A DNA stretch of 64,000 nt from an uncultured Desulfuromonas sp. (GCF_963676955.1 NZ_OY781461.1:3528225-3592224); one strand, 5' to 3'. Counted from the stretch's first letter, positions 37,857 through 48,070 are shown. A program made the numbers and translations. The notes: generated by a model from the letters alone, not told the origin.

Positions 37857-40256
37857 ATGCCCCACACCGCGACAACAAATATCGGCCAAAAAATCACCAC
37901 GATTGTCATGCTCACCAGCACCATTGTCCTGCTGATGTCATTGGCGGCGTCGGTTTATATCCAGGGCACCACGTTTCAAGACAGCATGGTGGATAAAATG
38001 TCGACCATGGCCCGCATCATCGGCGACAACAGCAAAGAGGCTTTGGCCCTGCGTAAAAGTTATCTGGCCGAACGGGTCATCAACAGCCTGGAGCTGGAAC
38101 CATCGATCCAACTGGCCTACCTGTTCGACCGTGACAACAAAGTAACGGCACAATACCGCAACAAAAGTGAAAGCAGTCTCGCGCAGGAGCTGAAAAACAG
38201 TCCCTTTAAAATTGAACGGATCAGCGAAGCTCGCAACAGCGAAAAGATGCAGCATTTTCTTGATTTGCGCTCTCTGACCATCTACTCGCCGGTATTCCAC
38301 GAGGGGGATTATATAGGTTGCGTCTATCTGCAAATGAGCCAAAACCTGATCATTCGCAACCTGCTGCTGTTTGCCATTGCCGCACTGGCGATGCTGGCGA
38401 TCACCCTCGGCGTTGCCTATCTGCTCACCATCCGCTTGAAACGACTCATCACCCATCCGTTGCATCAGCTTGTCGATCGAATGAATGAGGTCTCCTCGGA
38501 GCAAAACTATTGCTGCCAGAAGATGCCGATCATAAACAGCGACATCATCGAAATCAAGACACTCCTCGGCGGATTCTGTCATATGCTCAAACAAATTGAA
38601 AAAAGAGAAAATTCTCTCCAGCAATACAGTCAAAAACTCGAAGAGCAAGTGCGTGAACGCACTAAGGACTTACAACAGACCAATGATGAGTTGCATGGCA
38701 CCATTCAGGAGCTGGATAAAGCGAAGAAAGCCGCACAGGAAGCCAGTGCCGCCAAATCCCGTTTCCTGGCCAACATGAGCCACGAAATCCGTACCCCCAT
38801 GATCGGCGTGCTCGGCATGGCCGAACAACTGATGAGTCGCGACCTCGGCGATCAGGAAGCGGAATTGGTCAGGACCATCTACAGCTCCGGCGAATCGCTT
38901 CAAGCCATCCTCAACGATCTGCTCGACATTTCAAAGATCGAAGCCGGAAAACTGGAACTGGATCTGCACCAGTTCAACCCTGTTGAGACCCTTGATCAAG
39001 CGGTCGAGCTTCTGGCCGATAATGCCTTTAAAAAAGGTTTGGAGCTGACGACCGTCACCCACACCTCCGTCCCTTCAGCCCTGACCGGCGACGCCGGCCG
39101 CTTACGCCAGATTATCCTCAACTTACTGTCCAACGCCATCAAATTCACCGAAGAGGGTCACATTGTTGTTGATATGAACTGGTCTCGCCAGGATGAAACA
39201 TCAGGGGATCTGGTGGTCGCGGTCAAAGATAGCGGCATTGGGCTGGATGACGCCGCTAAAAGCAATATTTTTACCGCATTCACTCAGGCCGACAGCACCA
39301 CAAGTCGTAAATATGGCGGTACCGGGCTGGGGCTGGCCATTGTCAAACAGCTGATCGAACTGATGGATGGCACCATTTCCGTTCGCGACAACAAGGAGCG
39401 TGGCTCCATCTTTACCGTCACGATCCCGTTTAATTTCACAGCGGCTACGGGAGCGGGAATCCAGTCGGCAACCAAGGCAACACGTTGTGCTATCGTTGCC
39501 AGCGAAAACTTTCAACTTCAGCAAATGCTGCGTGACCATTTAGAAGTCAGCGGCATCAAAGTCACGCTTTGTGCCAACGCCACAATCGCCCAGCACAAAA
39601 TCGATGAGAAAAGCAGCCCTCTTGATTTGCTCTTACTCGACAGTGCTCTACCCGGCGGCGCGATCTCTCTACTGAAATCACTTCATCAAACAGATCAGCG
39701 GCCCAAAATCCTTTTCCTCGGCCCGCGCAGTCAAATGTTCAGTCATGAGGAGATGTCCCAACTCGGCATCGAGACCTTTTTACCCAAACCCGTTCAAACA
39801 ACGGCTCTGTATCAAGCCATCACATCCGCTCCCCAGGAACCATCAAGCCGACCCGAATCCAAGGCGCCATCGCCCCCGGAAAACGGCAAACACCGAATCC
39901 TCTTAGCAGAAGACAATGAGGTCAACCAACGGCTGGTGCAACTGATTATTCGGCCCCTTGATTACCACCTGACCATCGTGTCCAATGGTCAGCAGGCTGT
40001 TGACGCCTGCGCAAAGGAAGCGTTCTCGTTAATTTTGATGGATTGCCAAATGCCCTTAATGGATGGCTACGAAGCAGCCAAGCGTATTCATCAACAGACC
40101 GATACCCCCATCATCGCGCTGACGGCTCATGCTGGAGAAGAGGATGTTCTACGCTGTCGTGAAGCCGGCATGGTTGACTACCTGTGCAAGCCATACCGTC
40201 AAATTCAGCTTCTTGACATGATTGAGAAGCACCTGCCAGGTCTGGTGACGGAATGA
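37857..40256 (+). CDS. Membrane hybrid histidine kinase with two receiver domains
   Basis: 799 residues from the ATG at 37857 (CAAGG box); an upstream GTG lacks a ribosome site. TM1 about 13-33, periplasmic CHASE-like sensor about 34-165, TM2 about 168-192, HAMP, coiled coil, HisKA with SHEIRTPMIGVLG (phosphoacceptor His), HATPase_c with NLLSNAIKFTEEG, DSGIGLDD and GGTGLGLAI. A first receiver-like domain (about 565-680) is degenerate but keeps Asp in LLLDSALPGG. The second (about 710-795) is canonical: LAEDNEVNQ, Asp in LILMDCQMPLMDG, Lys in YLCKPY. No HPt domain, so a separate phosphotransfer partner is needed. It overlaps the next gene by 4 bp. Confidence 0.92.
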   Translation: MPHTATTNIGQKITTIVMLTSTIVLLMSLAASVYIQGTTFQDSMVDKMSTMARIIGDNSKEALALRKSYLAERVINSLELEPSIQLAYLFDRDNKVTAQYRNKSESSLAQELKNSPFKIERISEARNSEKMQHFLDLRSLTIYSPVFHEGDYIGCVYLQMSQNLIIRNLLLFAIAALAMLAITLGVAYLLTIRLKRLITHPLHQLVDRMNEVSSEQNYCCQKMPIINSDIIEIKTLLGGFCHMLKQIEKRENSLQQYSQKLEEQVRERTKDLQQTNDELHGTIQELDKAKKAAQEASAAKSRFLANMSHEIRTPMIGVLGMAEQLMSRDLGDQEAELVRTIYSSGESLQAILNDLLDISKIEAGKLELDLHQFNPVETLDQAVELLADNAFKKGLELTTVTHTSVPSALTGDAGRLRQIILNLLSNAIKFTEEGHIVVDMNWSRQDETSGDLVVAVKDSGIGLDDAAKSNIFTAFTQADSTTSRKYGGTGLGLAIVKQLIELMDGTISVRDNKERGSIFTVTIPFNFTAATGAGIQSATKATRCAIVASENFQLQQMLRDHLEVSGIKVTLCANATIAQHKIDEKSSPLDLLLLDSALPGGAISLLKSLHQTDQRPKILFLGPRSQMFSHEEMSQLGIETFLPKPVQTTALYQAITSAPQEPSSRPESKAPSPPENGKHRILLAEDNEVNQRLVQLIIRPLDYHLTIVSNGQQAVDACAKEAFSLILMDCQMPLMDGYEAAKRIHQQTDTPIIALTAHAGEEDVLRCREAGMVDYLCKPYRQIQLLDMIEKHLPGLVTE

Positions 40257-42445
40257 CACTGACAAAACACAAAAAAATGATTTTCGGTCTCTTGATCGGA
40301 ACGTATTGTGTTTTGTGCGCCATGGTCCTTATCGGCATTATTCGCTTAACACCAGACCCGTTACCGCAAATATCAGAGATCACTCTGGACGATTCCGGAA
40401 AGACGCTCACCCTGAGAGGCCAACACCTTGACCAACGCCTGGATGTTGTTCTTGTCCCTAGCTACGATGAGGACAAAGCGATCATCACCAAACGTAATAC
40501 GTGGGGTGATGCGTATGACATCAAGATCAACCATGGAATTGCTTGGGTGTCCAACAACAAGAAGGGGTTAGTTGGCTTCAATATTGATGATCCAGAGCAC
40601 CCATATGCCGTCAGCTCCCTTGAGCTTCCAGAAAAGGTTCGTTTTTGGCGTATCGAGCTCACACAACATTTCTTACTGATCACCGCACCGAAAAAAGGAC
40701 TTTATGTCGTTGACGTTAAAAACCCCGAAAAACCACAACTTCTTTCACATCTACACCTCGATGGCGTCACCCAGCAAGTCGTTGTCAAAGACGGTCTTGC
40801 TTTGGTCGCAGCAGGCAACAAAGGGCTACATATTGTTGACATTAAGAACAAAAGAAAACCAACTCTTCTCTCAACGCTGGACTTAGATTCATATATTCAA
40901 AGTATCGCATGCAAAGACGACCTTGCCCTGCTTAGCGGCGGTAAGGGAAATGGCCCCGGCTTTACTTATCTTATAGACATTTCAACCCCCAGCCAACCCA
41001 GGCAGGTTGATAAACTCACCTATCCGGCGAAAGTATGGGATTCACTGGTTATAGACAAAAGATTTTATTGTGGGACATCCCATGGTGTTTTTGAAACCGA
41101 TTTAACATCGACGAATAACAGTAAGAAAGTCACGGATGATATTTATGTTTCAAGGCTTTTTTTCAAAGACAACAAACTTTATGCCGTCAGTCGGTCACAA
41201 AGAATTTATCAGTACCAAGCTCATCCCGGGTTAACTTATCTCAAAACGCTCCACACCCCCAGGCATACGTGCCAAGCGATTGATTTAATGGGTTCATATG
41301 CCTTTATTGCGAGTGGAACGTTTGGCATGTTGGTCATTGACTTAACTCATCAAAGCAAAAAAGAAGTGACATCAACATCATTATCAATTGACAGCCCGTT
41401 TGGACGTCCATATTTCTTTTACGAGTACAACACCTATATCGGCATCATAGAACCCAAAAAAATCCACATCGCGCATAGAGAAACTTCAGATTTTACATAT
41501 AAAACACTTGAAACCATTGAGTTTGATAATCTAATCAGCACCGTATTTCAACAGGGAAACAAGCTTTATGTAGCCGTCAACAAAAAAGGAATCTACCTTT
41601 TAAATTTAGGCAAAAAGAACCCTCAACCAAAACAACTATATTTACCTTTTGATAAAGCGATAAAATCAATATCAACATATAAGAATAAGATCTATATATG
41701 CACAGTAAAAGGAGACTTCCTTGTTGCAAAAGAGCAAGGAAACTCAGCATCTTTTTTAAAAAATGGTCCTTTTATAAAAAATGTAAAACTGATCACATTT
41801 CACAATGATTACGCCTTTGCAATAAACAATGTTGAAGATATCTATATTTACAGCTTAAGAGGTGAAAAAGAAGAGCTTATAGGATCAATAAAATATCCTG
41901 AACGCCTAAACCAAAGCAGGACAATACAAAAGATACACATAAAAGATAAAACATTATTCATTTGTGGACATCATGGAATCGTATCAATTGATATTAATAA
42001 TATTGATAAGCCAAAAACACTCGATTCAATCGAATTCACATCATTTTGCTCATCAATTCAGTTTGAAAAAAATTATGTCTTTATAAACCACAATATGGAT
42101 TCCTTCTCACTTATTGATATCAGCAATCCGAATGATTTAAAAAAGCTGTGCCAGCTCTATTATCCAACCAAAAACTGGGTTTATAAAAACAAGCTTTTTC
42201 AGATTAATAAAAGTGGCGATTTAACGATTGAAAGTGCCCCATTGGCACTCGAACCGAGAGGGCTGAATAACAAAGTTCGCTCTTTTGTTCTTTCTGAGAT
42301 GACACACGAACAAGCCTATGATCTTTATATTTCTGACGATCAAAAGGTCACAAAAATAAGCAATTCATTGTCCTACAGCCCACAAACGGGATGGCAGTTA
42401 ACCACAAAAAAAAAGGCTGCTCTCCTGTCGGAGGGCAGCCTCTAA
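40253..42445 (+). CDS. Membrane-anchored LVIVD-repeat beta-propeller protein
   Basis: 730 residues. One N-terminal TM segment (about 10-32) then a large extracytoplasmic part made of LVIVD-type repeats: GLVGFNIDDPEHPYAVSSL, GLYVVDVKNPEKPQLLSHL, GLHIVDIKNKRKPTLLSTL, GMLVIDLTHQSK and, near the end, SLIDISNPNDLKKLCQLYYP. Each has the pattern hydrophobic-x-D-h-x-N/D-P. Such propellers are usually secreted and bind proteins or surfaces; none is known as an enzyme. The ATG overlaps the kinase stop (ATGA), indicating coupled translation and probably a shared function. The 3' half (from about 41.4 kb) is markedly AT-rich. The terminator hairpin starts inside the last codons. Confidence 0.8.
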   Translation: MTLTKHKKMIFGLLIGTYCVLCAMVLIGIIRLTPDPLPQISEITLDDSGKTLTLRGQHLDQRLDVVLVPSYDEDKAIITKRNTWGDAYDIKINHGIAWVSNNKKGLVGFNIDDPEHPYAVSSLELPEKVRFWRIELTQHFLLITAPKKGLYVVDVKNPEKPQLLSHLHLDGVTQQVVVKDGLALVAAGNKGLHIVDIKNKRKPTLLSTLDLDSYIQSIACKDDLALLSGGKGNGPGFTYLIDISTPSQPRQVDKLTYPAKVWDSLVIDKRFYCGTSHGVFETDLTSTNNSKKVTDDIYVSRLFFKDNKLYAVSRSQRIYQYQAHPGLTYLKTLHTPRHTCQAIDLMGSYAFIASGTFGMLVIDLTHQSKKEVTSTSLSIDSPFGRPYFFYEYNTYIGIIEPKKIHIAHRETSDFTYKTLETIEFDNLISTVFQQGNKLYVAVNKKGIYLLNLGKKNPQPKQLYLPFDKAIKSISTYKNKIYICTVKGDFLVAKEQGNSASFLKNGPFIKNVKLITFHNDYAFAINNVEDIYIYSLRGEKEELIGSIKYPERLNQSRTIQKIHIKDKTLFICGHHGIVSIDINNIDKPKTLDSIEFTSFCSSIQFEKNYVFINHNMDSFSLIDISNPNDLKKLCQLYYPTKNWVYKNKLFQINKSGDLTIESAPLALEPRGLNNKVRSFVLSEMTHEQAYDLYISDDQKVTKISNSLSYSPQTGWQLTTKKKAALLSEGSL

Positions 42446-42451
42446 AAAAAA
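42412..42451. terminator. Bidirectional terminator overlapping a CDS end
   Basis: GGCTGCTCTCC-TGTC-GGAGGGCAGCC, preceded by an A-run and followed by TCTAAAAAAA. It terminates the TonB receptor gene on the minus strand and can act for the propeller gene, overlapping its last about 30 bp. Confidence 0.8.
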
Positions 42452-42467
42452 CATGATGGATAAATTG

Positions 42468-44864
42468 TTAAAAATCGTACGTCAAACCAACCCACAACTG
42501 ACGGCCTAACTCATACTCGCCAGTGGTCCCTGTATAAATCTTCTTATTGAAGACATTGTAGACATCAAACGTGACCGTCAACAATTGAGTTTCCGTAAAA
42601 TCGTAAGTCCATTCGAGCTTCCAGTCGAAAAGGGTTGAGCTGGAAAAATCGCGCATCTCGTAAACATCGACTCTGGTTCCATCCTCAAGCTCATAATTCT
42701 CGCCACTATCGACAATCCCTTCATAGCCACTGCGATAACGCGTCACATTGGTGAAGGTAAAACCGTGGTCCAGCTTTACTTGATAGACAAGATTGGCACT
42801 CCATTCACGGTTATAATCGGAACGTGGCAGATCAAATCGGTAAACGAGGTGGTCATTGTACAAGACTAAATCTTCAAAATCCTCCAGCTCAAGAACGTCA
42901 TCATAATCTTCATTGCTGTTTTCACTGTCCTGCCAGGTGCCGTCAATCAGGAGTGACTGATTTTCCCAGACACGCGACCAACACATGGTCACCTCTTTAT
43001 GACGGCTTTCACCCAGATTGGTCCATTCTGAATAGGTATAGCCATTTTCGTCTTTGTCCAGAACCTGCTTCGTCAACTGGTCTTCGCCATTGCGGTCGAT
43101 ATAACTCACTGTCAAGCGGCCACCTAGAAAATCCTGTTCAAGGCCAATACTCCATTCATCGACATAGGGAGTATCGAGATCCGTCAGACGAGTCGTCGCA
43201 AGGGAGGTACGTGTTATTTGTTCCCATTCCGTCAGGGAGCCGTCATCATTAATGGAGCGCGTCTCTCGTTCAGTCTGGGCTTTTTGTTCGTTGAGCGCAT
43301 AGGCCAGAAAGGTTTTCCCATAATAGCGACTTGCACCAATACTGAAGATGGTTGCCCCATCAGCAAAAACATCGTAAAACACCGCGCCACGACCAGCATA
43401 GTCCGTATTTTTCATCAGGTCGTTGTAGCTGACATGGAGTCCCGGACGAAATGCCAAACGCCACCAGCTCAAAGTATCTTCAAGGTAAAGATCAACGGAG
43501 CTGATTTCAGCATCAGCACTGTCTTCCGGATAAACAACCTTACTGTAGGCGTATTGTTCACCTTCAATACAAAACGAATCATCCCCATCACACATGACAA
43601 GATCACTGGTTTTCCATGCACTGTTGGTTGCATAACCTCGTTGATAATCCGCTTTAACCCGTTCAAACGTTATGCCACTGATCCATTCGTGCTTCATGCC
43701 CCACAAGCTAAATGGTGTCCACGTGGCATGACTGGCCAAAGACAAGGTCTCCTGTTTGATTTCGATATCGCCATAGCTTCCTTCACGACTGTAACGATCT
43801 CCCCAATCCGCCGAAGGAGTCACCTTGTAGTTAAAGTAGTTATCAGAACCGCTGCGACTATTTTCACTGGTCGCGTAGCCGGCAAGCCATTCGATTTTTG
43901 CCAAAGAAAATATCTGTTCAAAACTGGAGTTCAACGACCAGCCACCATTTTCGATACTGAAATCACTGTTTTTGACATCGTCACGAAAATAACGGCCCTC
44001 ATAAGGTGTCGATACGAATGTAACCCGCAATGCATTGTTATCATTTGGGATATAGGCATATTTCGCAAAATAATTTTCCAGAACGCGATGTTGGTTATGT
44101 TTTTCCTCAAAGGTGGACAAAGGAATTTTAGAATAACTTTTGGAATACGATAAGAGCAGCCCCATATTCTCGGTGAGAGGAACATCGAGACTGGCACTCC
44201 CGTAATATTTTCGGAAATCGGGTTGCATGTCGGCTTCTTGCGAAGAATAAAACGCCCCGCGATCTTCCCGGTCAACATAAAAGCTGGTCCATTCTGAACG
44301 TGTTGAGCGCAGAGAGACCTCACCGCCAAAGCGCCCCTCAGGATCACGTGTCTCAACATCAACCACACCACCGGTAAAGCCACTATAACGTGCGGAGATA
44401 TTGCTTCGAAAAAGCGTAATTGATTCAACCAGAGAGCTGTCGAGAAAAAGTTGCTGAGAATGTCCGGGAACGTCTGTGGAGCTGGCCGGATTATCCGACG
44501 TCGGGTCTAACAGGCTATTATTGCCAAAACCATCAATCAGGAAGCTGTTATCGTAAACACGTCCACCGGAAATGGAGATCTCGGCCGGGAGAATTTCACC
44601 ACCGGTTAACGATGAATTATCCGTTTCACTGAATTGAATCCCCGGAAGGACTTTGAGCAAATCCGTTATGGCACCGTCGCCTTGAGGCAGAGACTCAAGG
44701 GTTTCCCTTGAAAGAACAGACTGTCCTGGAGTGCTCATGTGAGAGGAGTCAACAACGGTGATATCCGGCAAGGTTTCCGGGTCGGATTGCGTGTCTGCTC
44801 TAACAACAGTGATCGACAACAGCAAAAAAAGGGTACACAGACCCCAGGCTACAGAATGACGCAC
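42468..44864 (-). CDS. TonB-dependent outer-membrane receptor
   Basis: 798 residues if started at GTG 44864, which has GAGAGGGG 9 bp upstream; an ATG at 44885 in the same frame is the alternative. Signal peptide about 1-23 (cleaved after VVRA). A TonB-box-like PDITVVDS follows, then a plug domain (LPQGDGAITDLLKVLPGIQF, ... ISGGRVYDNSFLIDGFGNN) and a 22-strand barrel ending in the canonical aromatic terminus WVGLTYDF. An extracellular loop has an isolated Cys pair (CDGDDSFC). The ligand is unknown: the plug lacks features of siderophore or B12 receptors I know. No STN domain, no riboswitch. It is convergent with the propeller gene. Confidence 0.88.
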   Translation of the reverse strand: MRHSVAWGLCTLFLLLSITVVRADTQSDPETLPDITVVDSSHMSTPGQSVLSRETLESLPQGDGAITDLLKVLPGIQFSETDNSSLTGGEILPAEISISGGRVYDNSFLIDGFGNNSLLDPTSDNPASSTDVPGHSQQLFLDSSLVESITLFRSNISARYSGFTGGVVDVETRDPEGRFGGEVSLRSTRSEWTSFYVDREDRGAFYSSQEADMQPDFRKYYGSASLDVPLTENMGLLLSYSKSYSKIPLSTFEEKHNQHRVLENYFAKYAYIPNDNNALRVTFVSTPYEGRYFRDDVKNSDFSIENGGWSLNSSFEQIFSLAKIEWLAGYATSENSRSGSDNYFNYKVTPSADWGDRYSREGSYGDIEIKQETLSLASHATWTPFSLWGMKHEWISGITFERVKADYQRGYATNSAWKTSDLVMCDGDDSFCIEGEQYAYSKVVYPEDSADAEISSVDLYLEDTLSWWRLAFRPGLHVSYNDLMKNTDYAGRGAVFYDVFADGATIFSIGASRYYGKTFLAYALNEQKAQTERETRSINDDGSLTEWEQITRTSLATTRLTDLDTPYVDEWSIGLEQDFLGGRLTVSYIDRNGEDQLTKQVLDKDENGYTYSEWTNLGESRHKEVTMCWSRVWENQSLLIDGTWQDSENSNEDYDDVLELEDFEDLVLYNDHLVYRFDLPRSDYNREWSANLVYQVKLDHGFTFTNVTRYRSGYEGIVDSGENYELEDGTRVDVYEMRDFSSSTLFDWKLEWTYDFTETQLLTVTFDVYNVFNKKIYTGTTGEYELGRQLWVGLTYDF

Positions 44865-45247
44865 GATGAAGTTCCCCTCTCCCATGAAAAACATCTTCTA
44901 ACAGCGTGTCAGTAAGTTTGTCCCGGCCCAACAAGATGACAGCAGTGCGGTGGCAGACGCACAATGAGGACATGTCATAAAAAACGATAAAAACAACATC
45001 CCTAAAGAGGTAGGTTTTACCTGTAAACACCGGGTTCAAATGTGAAACACAACGTTACATTAGCATGTTGCGTCTTCATTTAAAACAGGTCAAATCATCA
45101 ATAAACAACGATATTCCGGACAATTAGACAATTCACAGACACAAAAACAGCTTGCAAATTTGTTCACATCAGGGCATTGTTGTACCGTTGAATTCCAATT
45201 TAACTAATGATTTCATCAACAAACAAAAACCCTTTGGAAAGGCACAT
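44865..45247. other. Divergent intergenic region, 383 bp
   Basis: Between the TonB receptor (leftward) and the carbonic anhydrase (rightward). Mixed AT-rich sequence with a small inverted repeat AGGTAGGTTTTACCT at about 45008. No Fur box, riboswitch or gene recognised. Confidence 0.4.
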
Positions 45248-45898
45248 ATGAAGGATCTGACGGCTTTAGTGAGTGGTTTTCGCCGCTTTCAGGAAAATTT
45301 TTTTAGTCAAGATACGCGATTATTTGATCAACTTAAAAAAGCCCAGCATCCTAAAATCCTCGCCATTGCCTGCTGCGATTCACGCGTCGACCCGTCCCTT
45401 TTAACCGATTGCGATCCCGGCGACCTGTTTGTCATCCGTAATGTCGCCAACCTCGTCCCTCCCTACCAGCCGGACGCCCATTATCACGGGGTTTCTGCAG
45501 CAGTCGAATATGCCGTTTGCTTTCTCAATGTCGAATATATTCTGATTATGGGTCATTCACAGTGCGGCGGCATTCAAAGCCTGATGGAAAAAACCGGCGG
45601 ATGTGAGGATGGAGACAACGAGTTCATCGATAAGTGGGTCAGTTTGGCATCACCGGCAAAAGAGATGGTGCTCAAAGAGTTGGGCGACAAGCCTAAAGAG
45701 ATTCAGACCCGCGCCTGTGAACAGGCCTCAATTCTGTTATCACTTGAAAATCTGCTGACGTTCCCCCAGATCCTCAAGCGCGTTAAGGCAGGAACACTCT
45801 CGTTGCAGGCCTGGTATGTTGATATCCAAACAGGTGCCCTGCTCAGCTACAATCCCAAAAGCGGTGAATTTGAGGTTCTGGTCAATCATCCCGAATGA
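45248..45898 (+). CDS. Beta-class carbonic anhydrase
   Basis: 216 residues from the ATG at 45248, preceded by GGAAAGG; the longer upstream frame has no start signal. Interconverts CO2 and bicarbonate. Zinc ligands and the Asp/Arg dyad are visible: CCDSRVDP (Cys, Asp, Arg near 42-46), then HSQCGGIQ (His and Cys near 103-106). DLFVIRNVANLVPPY and HGVSAAVEYAV are also family-typical. No signal peptide, so cytoplasmic. It is monocistronic, ending in a bidirectional terminator. Confidence 0.94.
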   Translation: MKDLTALVSGFRRFQENFFSQDTRLFDQLKKAQHPKILAIACCDSRVDPSLLTDCDPGDLFVIRNVANLVPPYQPDAHYHGVSAAVEYAVCFLNVEYILIMGHSQCGGIQSLMEKTGGCEDGDNEFIDKWVSLASPAKEMVLKELGDKPKEIQTRACEQASILLSLENLLTFPQILKRVKAGTLSLQAWYVDIQTGALLSYNPKSGEFEVLVNHPE

Positions 45899-45913
45899 TA
45901 TGGTGCAAAAAAT

Positions 45914-45957
45914 CGCACAAAAAAAGCCGCCTCATCACGAAGCGGCTTTTTTTGTGC
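45914..45957. terminator. Bidirectional terminator
   Basis: GCACAAAAAAAGCCGC pairs with GCGGCTTTTTTTGTGC around an 11-nt loop, giving a T-run on both strands between the convergent carbonic anhydrase and btuB genes. Confidence 0.95.
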
Positions 45958-45975
45958 CTGGGACGTTGTGAATTG

Positions 45976-47931
45976 TTAAAACTGCACCTTGCCACCCAGA
46001 TAGAAAGATTGTCCGGCTGTGGCGTAACTCCAAGCCTCTTCATAATGCTCGTCGAACAGGTTGTCGATCCGCGCGTACAATGTCAGATGCGCGTTGACAT
46101 CATAGTCCGCCGCGAGATTGACCAGCACATACTCGTCAAGAGTTTCAACGGCGTTGCCGTTTTCATCCAAGGCACTGGTGATGGCTTCACGTTCATCCAC
46201 CCAGTAGCCGTCCAGGTTACACCGAAACGCGCCGAGGGTATAACGAACCCCGGCATGCACCTTATGTAACGGACGACGGGCCATGCGCGCTCCATCCGGG
46301 TCTTCGGTATCGTTGTAGGTATAATCAAGGCGGCAACTCAATGGCTTGTCGGCAAGCAGATGCAGGGAAACCTCGAGCCCTTCGGTTTTACTTTCACCAT
46401 CCAACTGCGCATAGCCGCCCGGCCATGACATGCCGGGAACGACCCGAGTGTAATCCCAGCCGATACGGTCCTCAAACGTGGTCTTGAACCAGGTCACGCC
46501 GACAACGACCTGCTCTCCAAACAAATTCTGATCAATACCGACTTCCCAGGAGCGGCTTTCTTCCGGATCAAGATCTTTATCCCCATAGGCTGAATAGAGT
46601 TCGTACAGCGACGGTGTTCTGAAACCAGTGGCGTAACTGGCCCTCAGGGTCGTTCCTGTTGCATCAATCCGATACGCCGGGGCAATGCGCCAGGTGGTTT
46701 TACCGCCAAAACGATCATGGTCGTCGTAACGCAGTCCAGCAATCAGATCGAGGCCGCCGATGGTGTATTGATCCTGCAACCACAGGCTGAACGTTTCGGC
46801 ATCGTCCTTATCTGCGGAAGAGCTTTCGGAACTTTCGTTCAGATAACCGATCCCCGCGGTCAGACGATTGGCCGGCACCATCTGCCAGGTGGACTGCCAG
46901 CTCCATTCATCGGTTTTACCAAGGTAATCATAGGAATCGTTATCGTCATTATCGTAGGCATCGCGTTCCTGACGACTGAACTTGTAATCGATATCCGACA
47001 CCACCCGGCCGTCGAACAACAGGGTATGGAGGTTGAGGCGGGTAAACAGACGACGGGTTTCCAGCGAGTTTTCTTTGTTTCCGGAAGGATTCGCCACATA
47101 GCCCCAAGTCAGATAATCATAATCGAAGCGGTCACCGGCATAGCCGCTGCCCCAGTCATCCAGATCCATCTCCGCTTCGGCATAACGGACGACAGCGGTC
47201 AGACTGGCTGCAGGACACAGCTGCGCATTGAACTTGCCGCTGAACGTCGTGTTCTCCCAGGCGTCGTTTTCCGAGGTGTTACCGGCATGAGGGATATCAG
47301 TGTTGTCGGCATTGGCAATGGAATAGCCGTTGCTGGTCAGACGGGAAACCGCCAGAGAAAAGTCGTTTTTGCCAAGAGACCCATCAAGTCCACCAGCAAA
47401 TTTCTTGGTATTATAGGTGCCCGCTTCCACTCCGGCATAGCCATGGACGCCTTGGGAGCCGGAACGGGTGATGATGTTGATAACACCGGCAGTGGCATTG
47501 CTGCCGTAAAGAACACTCATCGGCCCTTTGACAATTTCAATCCGCTCGACATTCTCTAACAAAATATTGGAAAAGTCCGCGCCGCGGTTCACATCTGTCG
47601 GATCATTGGCGGCAATACCATCGATCAACAGCAGGGTATTTTTTGAATCAGCACCACGGATAAACACCTTGCTCGGCGCGCCCAGGCCTCCGGTGTTGGA
47701 CAATTGCAAACCGGGAACAGTCTGCAGAACCTCTGTTACGGTTGTCAGATGACGCGCGTCAATATCCTCAGCAGTAATCACTTCAACCGAAGTGCCACCG
47801 ACCATCTGCAAATTACCGGTGGTCCGAGTTGCCGTCACCACAACATCATCGAGCGATTGCGTGCGTATTTCTGCCCAGCCCAGTTGCGCCCACAAAGCGA
47901 GCAATGCGCCCAGCACAAGCCTCTTCTTCAT
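45976..47931 (-). CDS. btuB: TonB-dependent vitamin B12 receptor BtuB
   Basis: 651 residues. Signal peptide about 1-20. TonB-box region LDDVVVTATR, then a plug (LLLIDGIAANDP, VERIEIVKGPMSVLYGSNATAGVINIIT typical of BtuB/ligand-gated receptors) and a 22-strand barrel ending FYLGGKVQF. It imports cobalamin or cobinamide across the outer membrane using TonB energy. The B12 role is strongly supported by the cobalamin riboswitch upstream in the leader, with an intervening terminator. No btuCDF or cobalamin synthesis genes are in the window. The ATG lies behind AGGAGG. Confidence 0.93.
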   Translation of the reverse strand: MKKRLVLGALLALWAQLGWAEIRTQSLDDVVVTATRTTGNLQMVGGTSVEVITAEDIDARHLTTVTEVLQTVPGLQLSNTGGLGAPSKVFIRGADSKNTLLLIDGIAANDPTDVNRGADFSNILLENVERIEIVKGPMSVLYGSNATAGVINIITRSGSQGVHGYAGVEAGTYNTKKFAGGLDGSLGKNDFSLAVSRLTSNGYSIANADNTDIPHAGNTSENDAWENTTFSGKFNAQLCPAASLTAVVRYAEAEMDLDDWGSGYAGDRFDYDYLTWGYVANPSGNKENSLETRRLFTRLNLHTLLFDGRVVSDIDYKFSRQERDAYDNDDNDSYDYLGKTDEWSWQSTWQMVPANRLTAGIGYLNESSESSSADKDDAETFSLWLQDQYTIGGLDLIAGLRYDDHDRFGGKTTWRIAPAYRIDATGTTLRASYATGFRTPSLYELYSAYGDKDLDPEESRSWEVGIDQNLFGEQVVVGVTWFKTTFEDRIGWDYTRVVPGMSWPGGYAQLDGESKTEGLEVSLHLLADKPLSCRLDYTYNDTEDPDGARMARRPLHKVHAGVRYTLGAFRCNLDGYWVDEREAITSALDENGNAVETLDEYVLVNLAADYDVNAHLTLYARIDNLFDEHYEEAWSYATAGQSFYLGGKVQF

Positions 47932-47963
47932 ACAAGCCTCCTACAGGTTTGTGTCCGGAGCAC

Positions 47964-48007
47964 AAAAAAACCCCGAACCGATATCAAAAAAACATCGATC
48001 CGGGGTT
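47964..48007 (-). terminator. Riboswitch-linked terminator in the btuB leader
   Basis: Minus strand: AACCCCGGATCGAT...ATCGGTTCGGGGTT followed by TTTTT. It lies between the riboswitch and the btuB start, so it is the probable off-switch when B12 is bound. Confidence 0.85.
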
Positions 48008-48070
48008 ATCCCATATCTCCCGTGATACTTTTTTTGTCGCAACCTTCGCCACGAAAGTTGTGAGTTTTCG

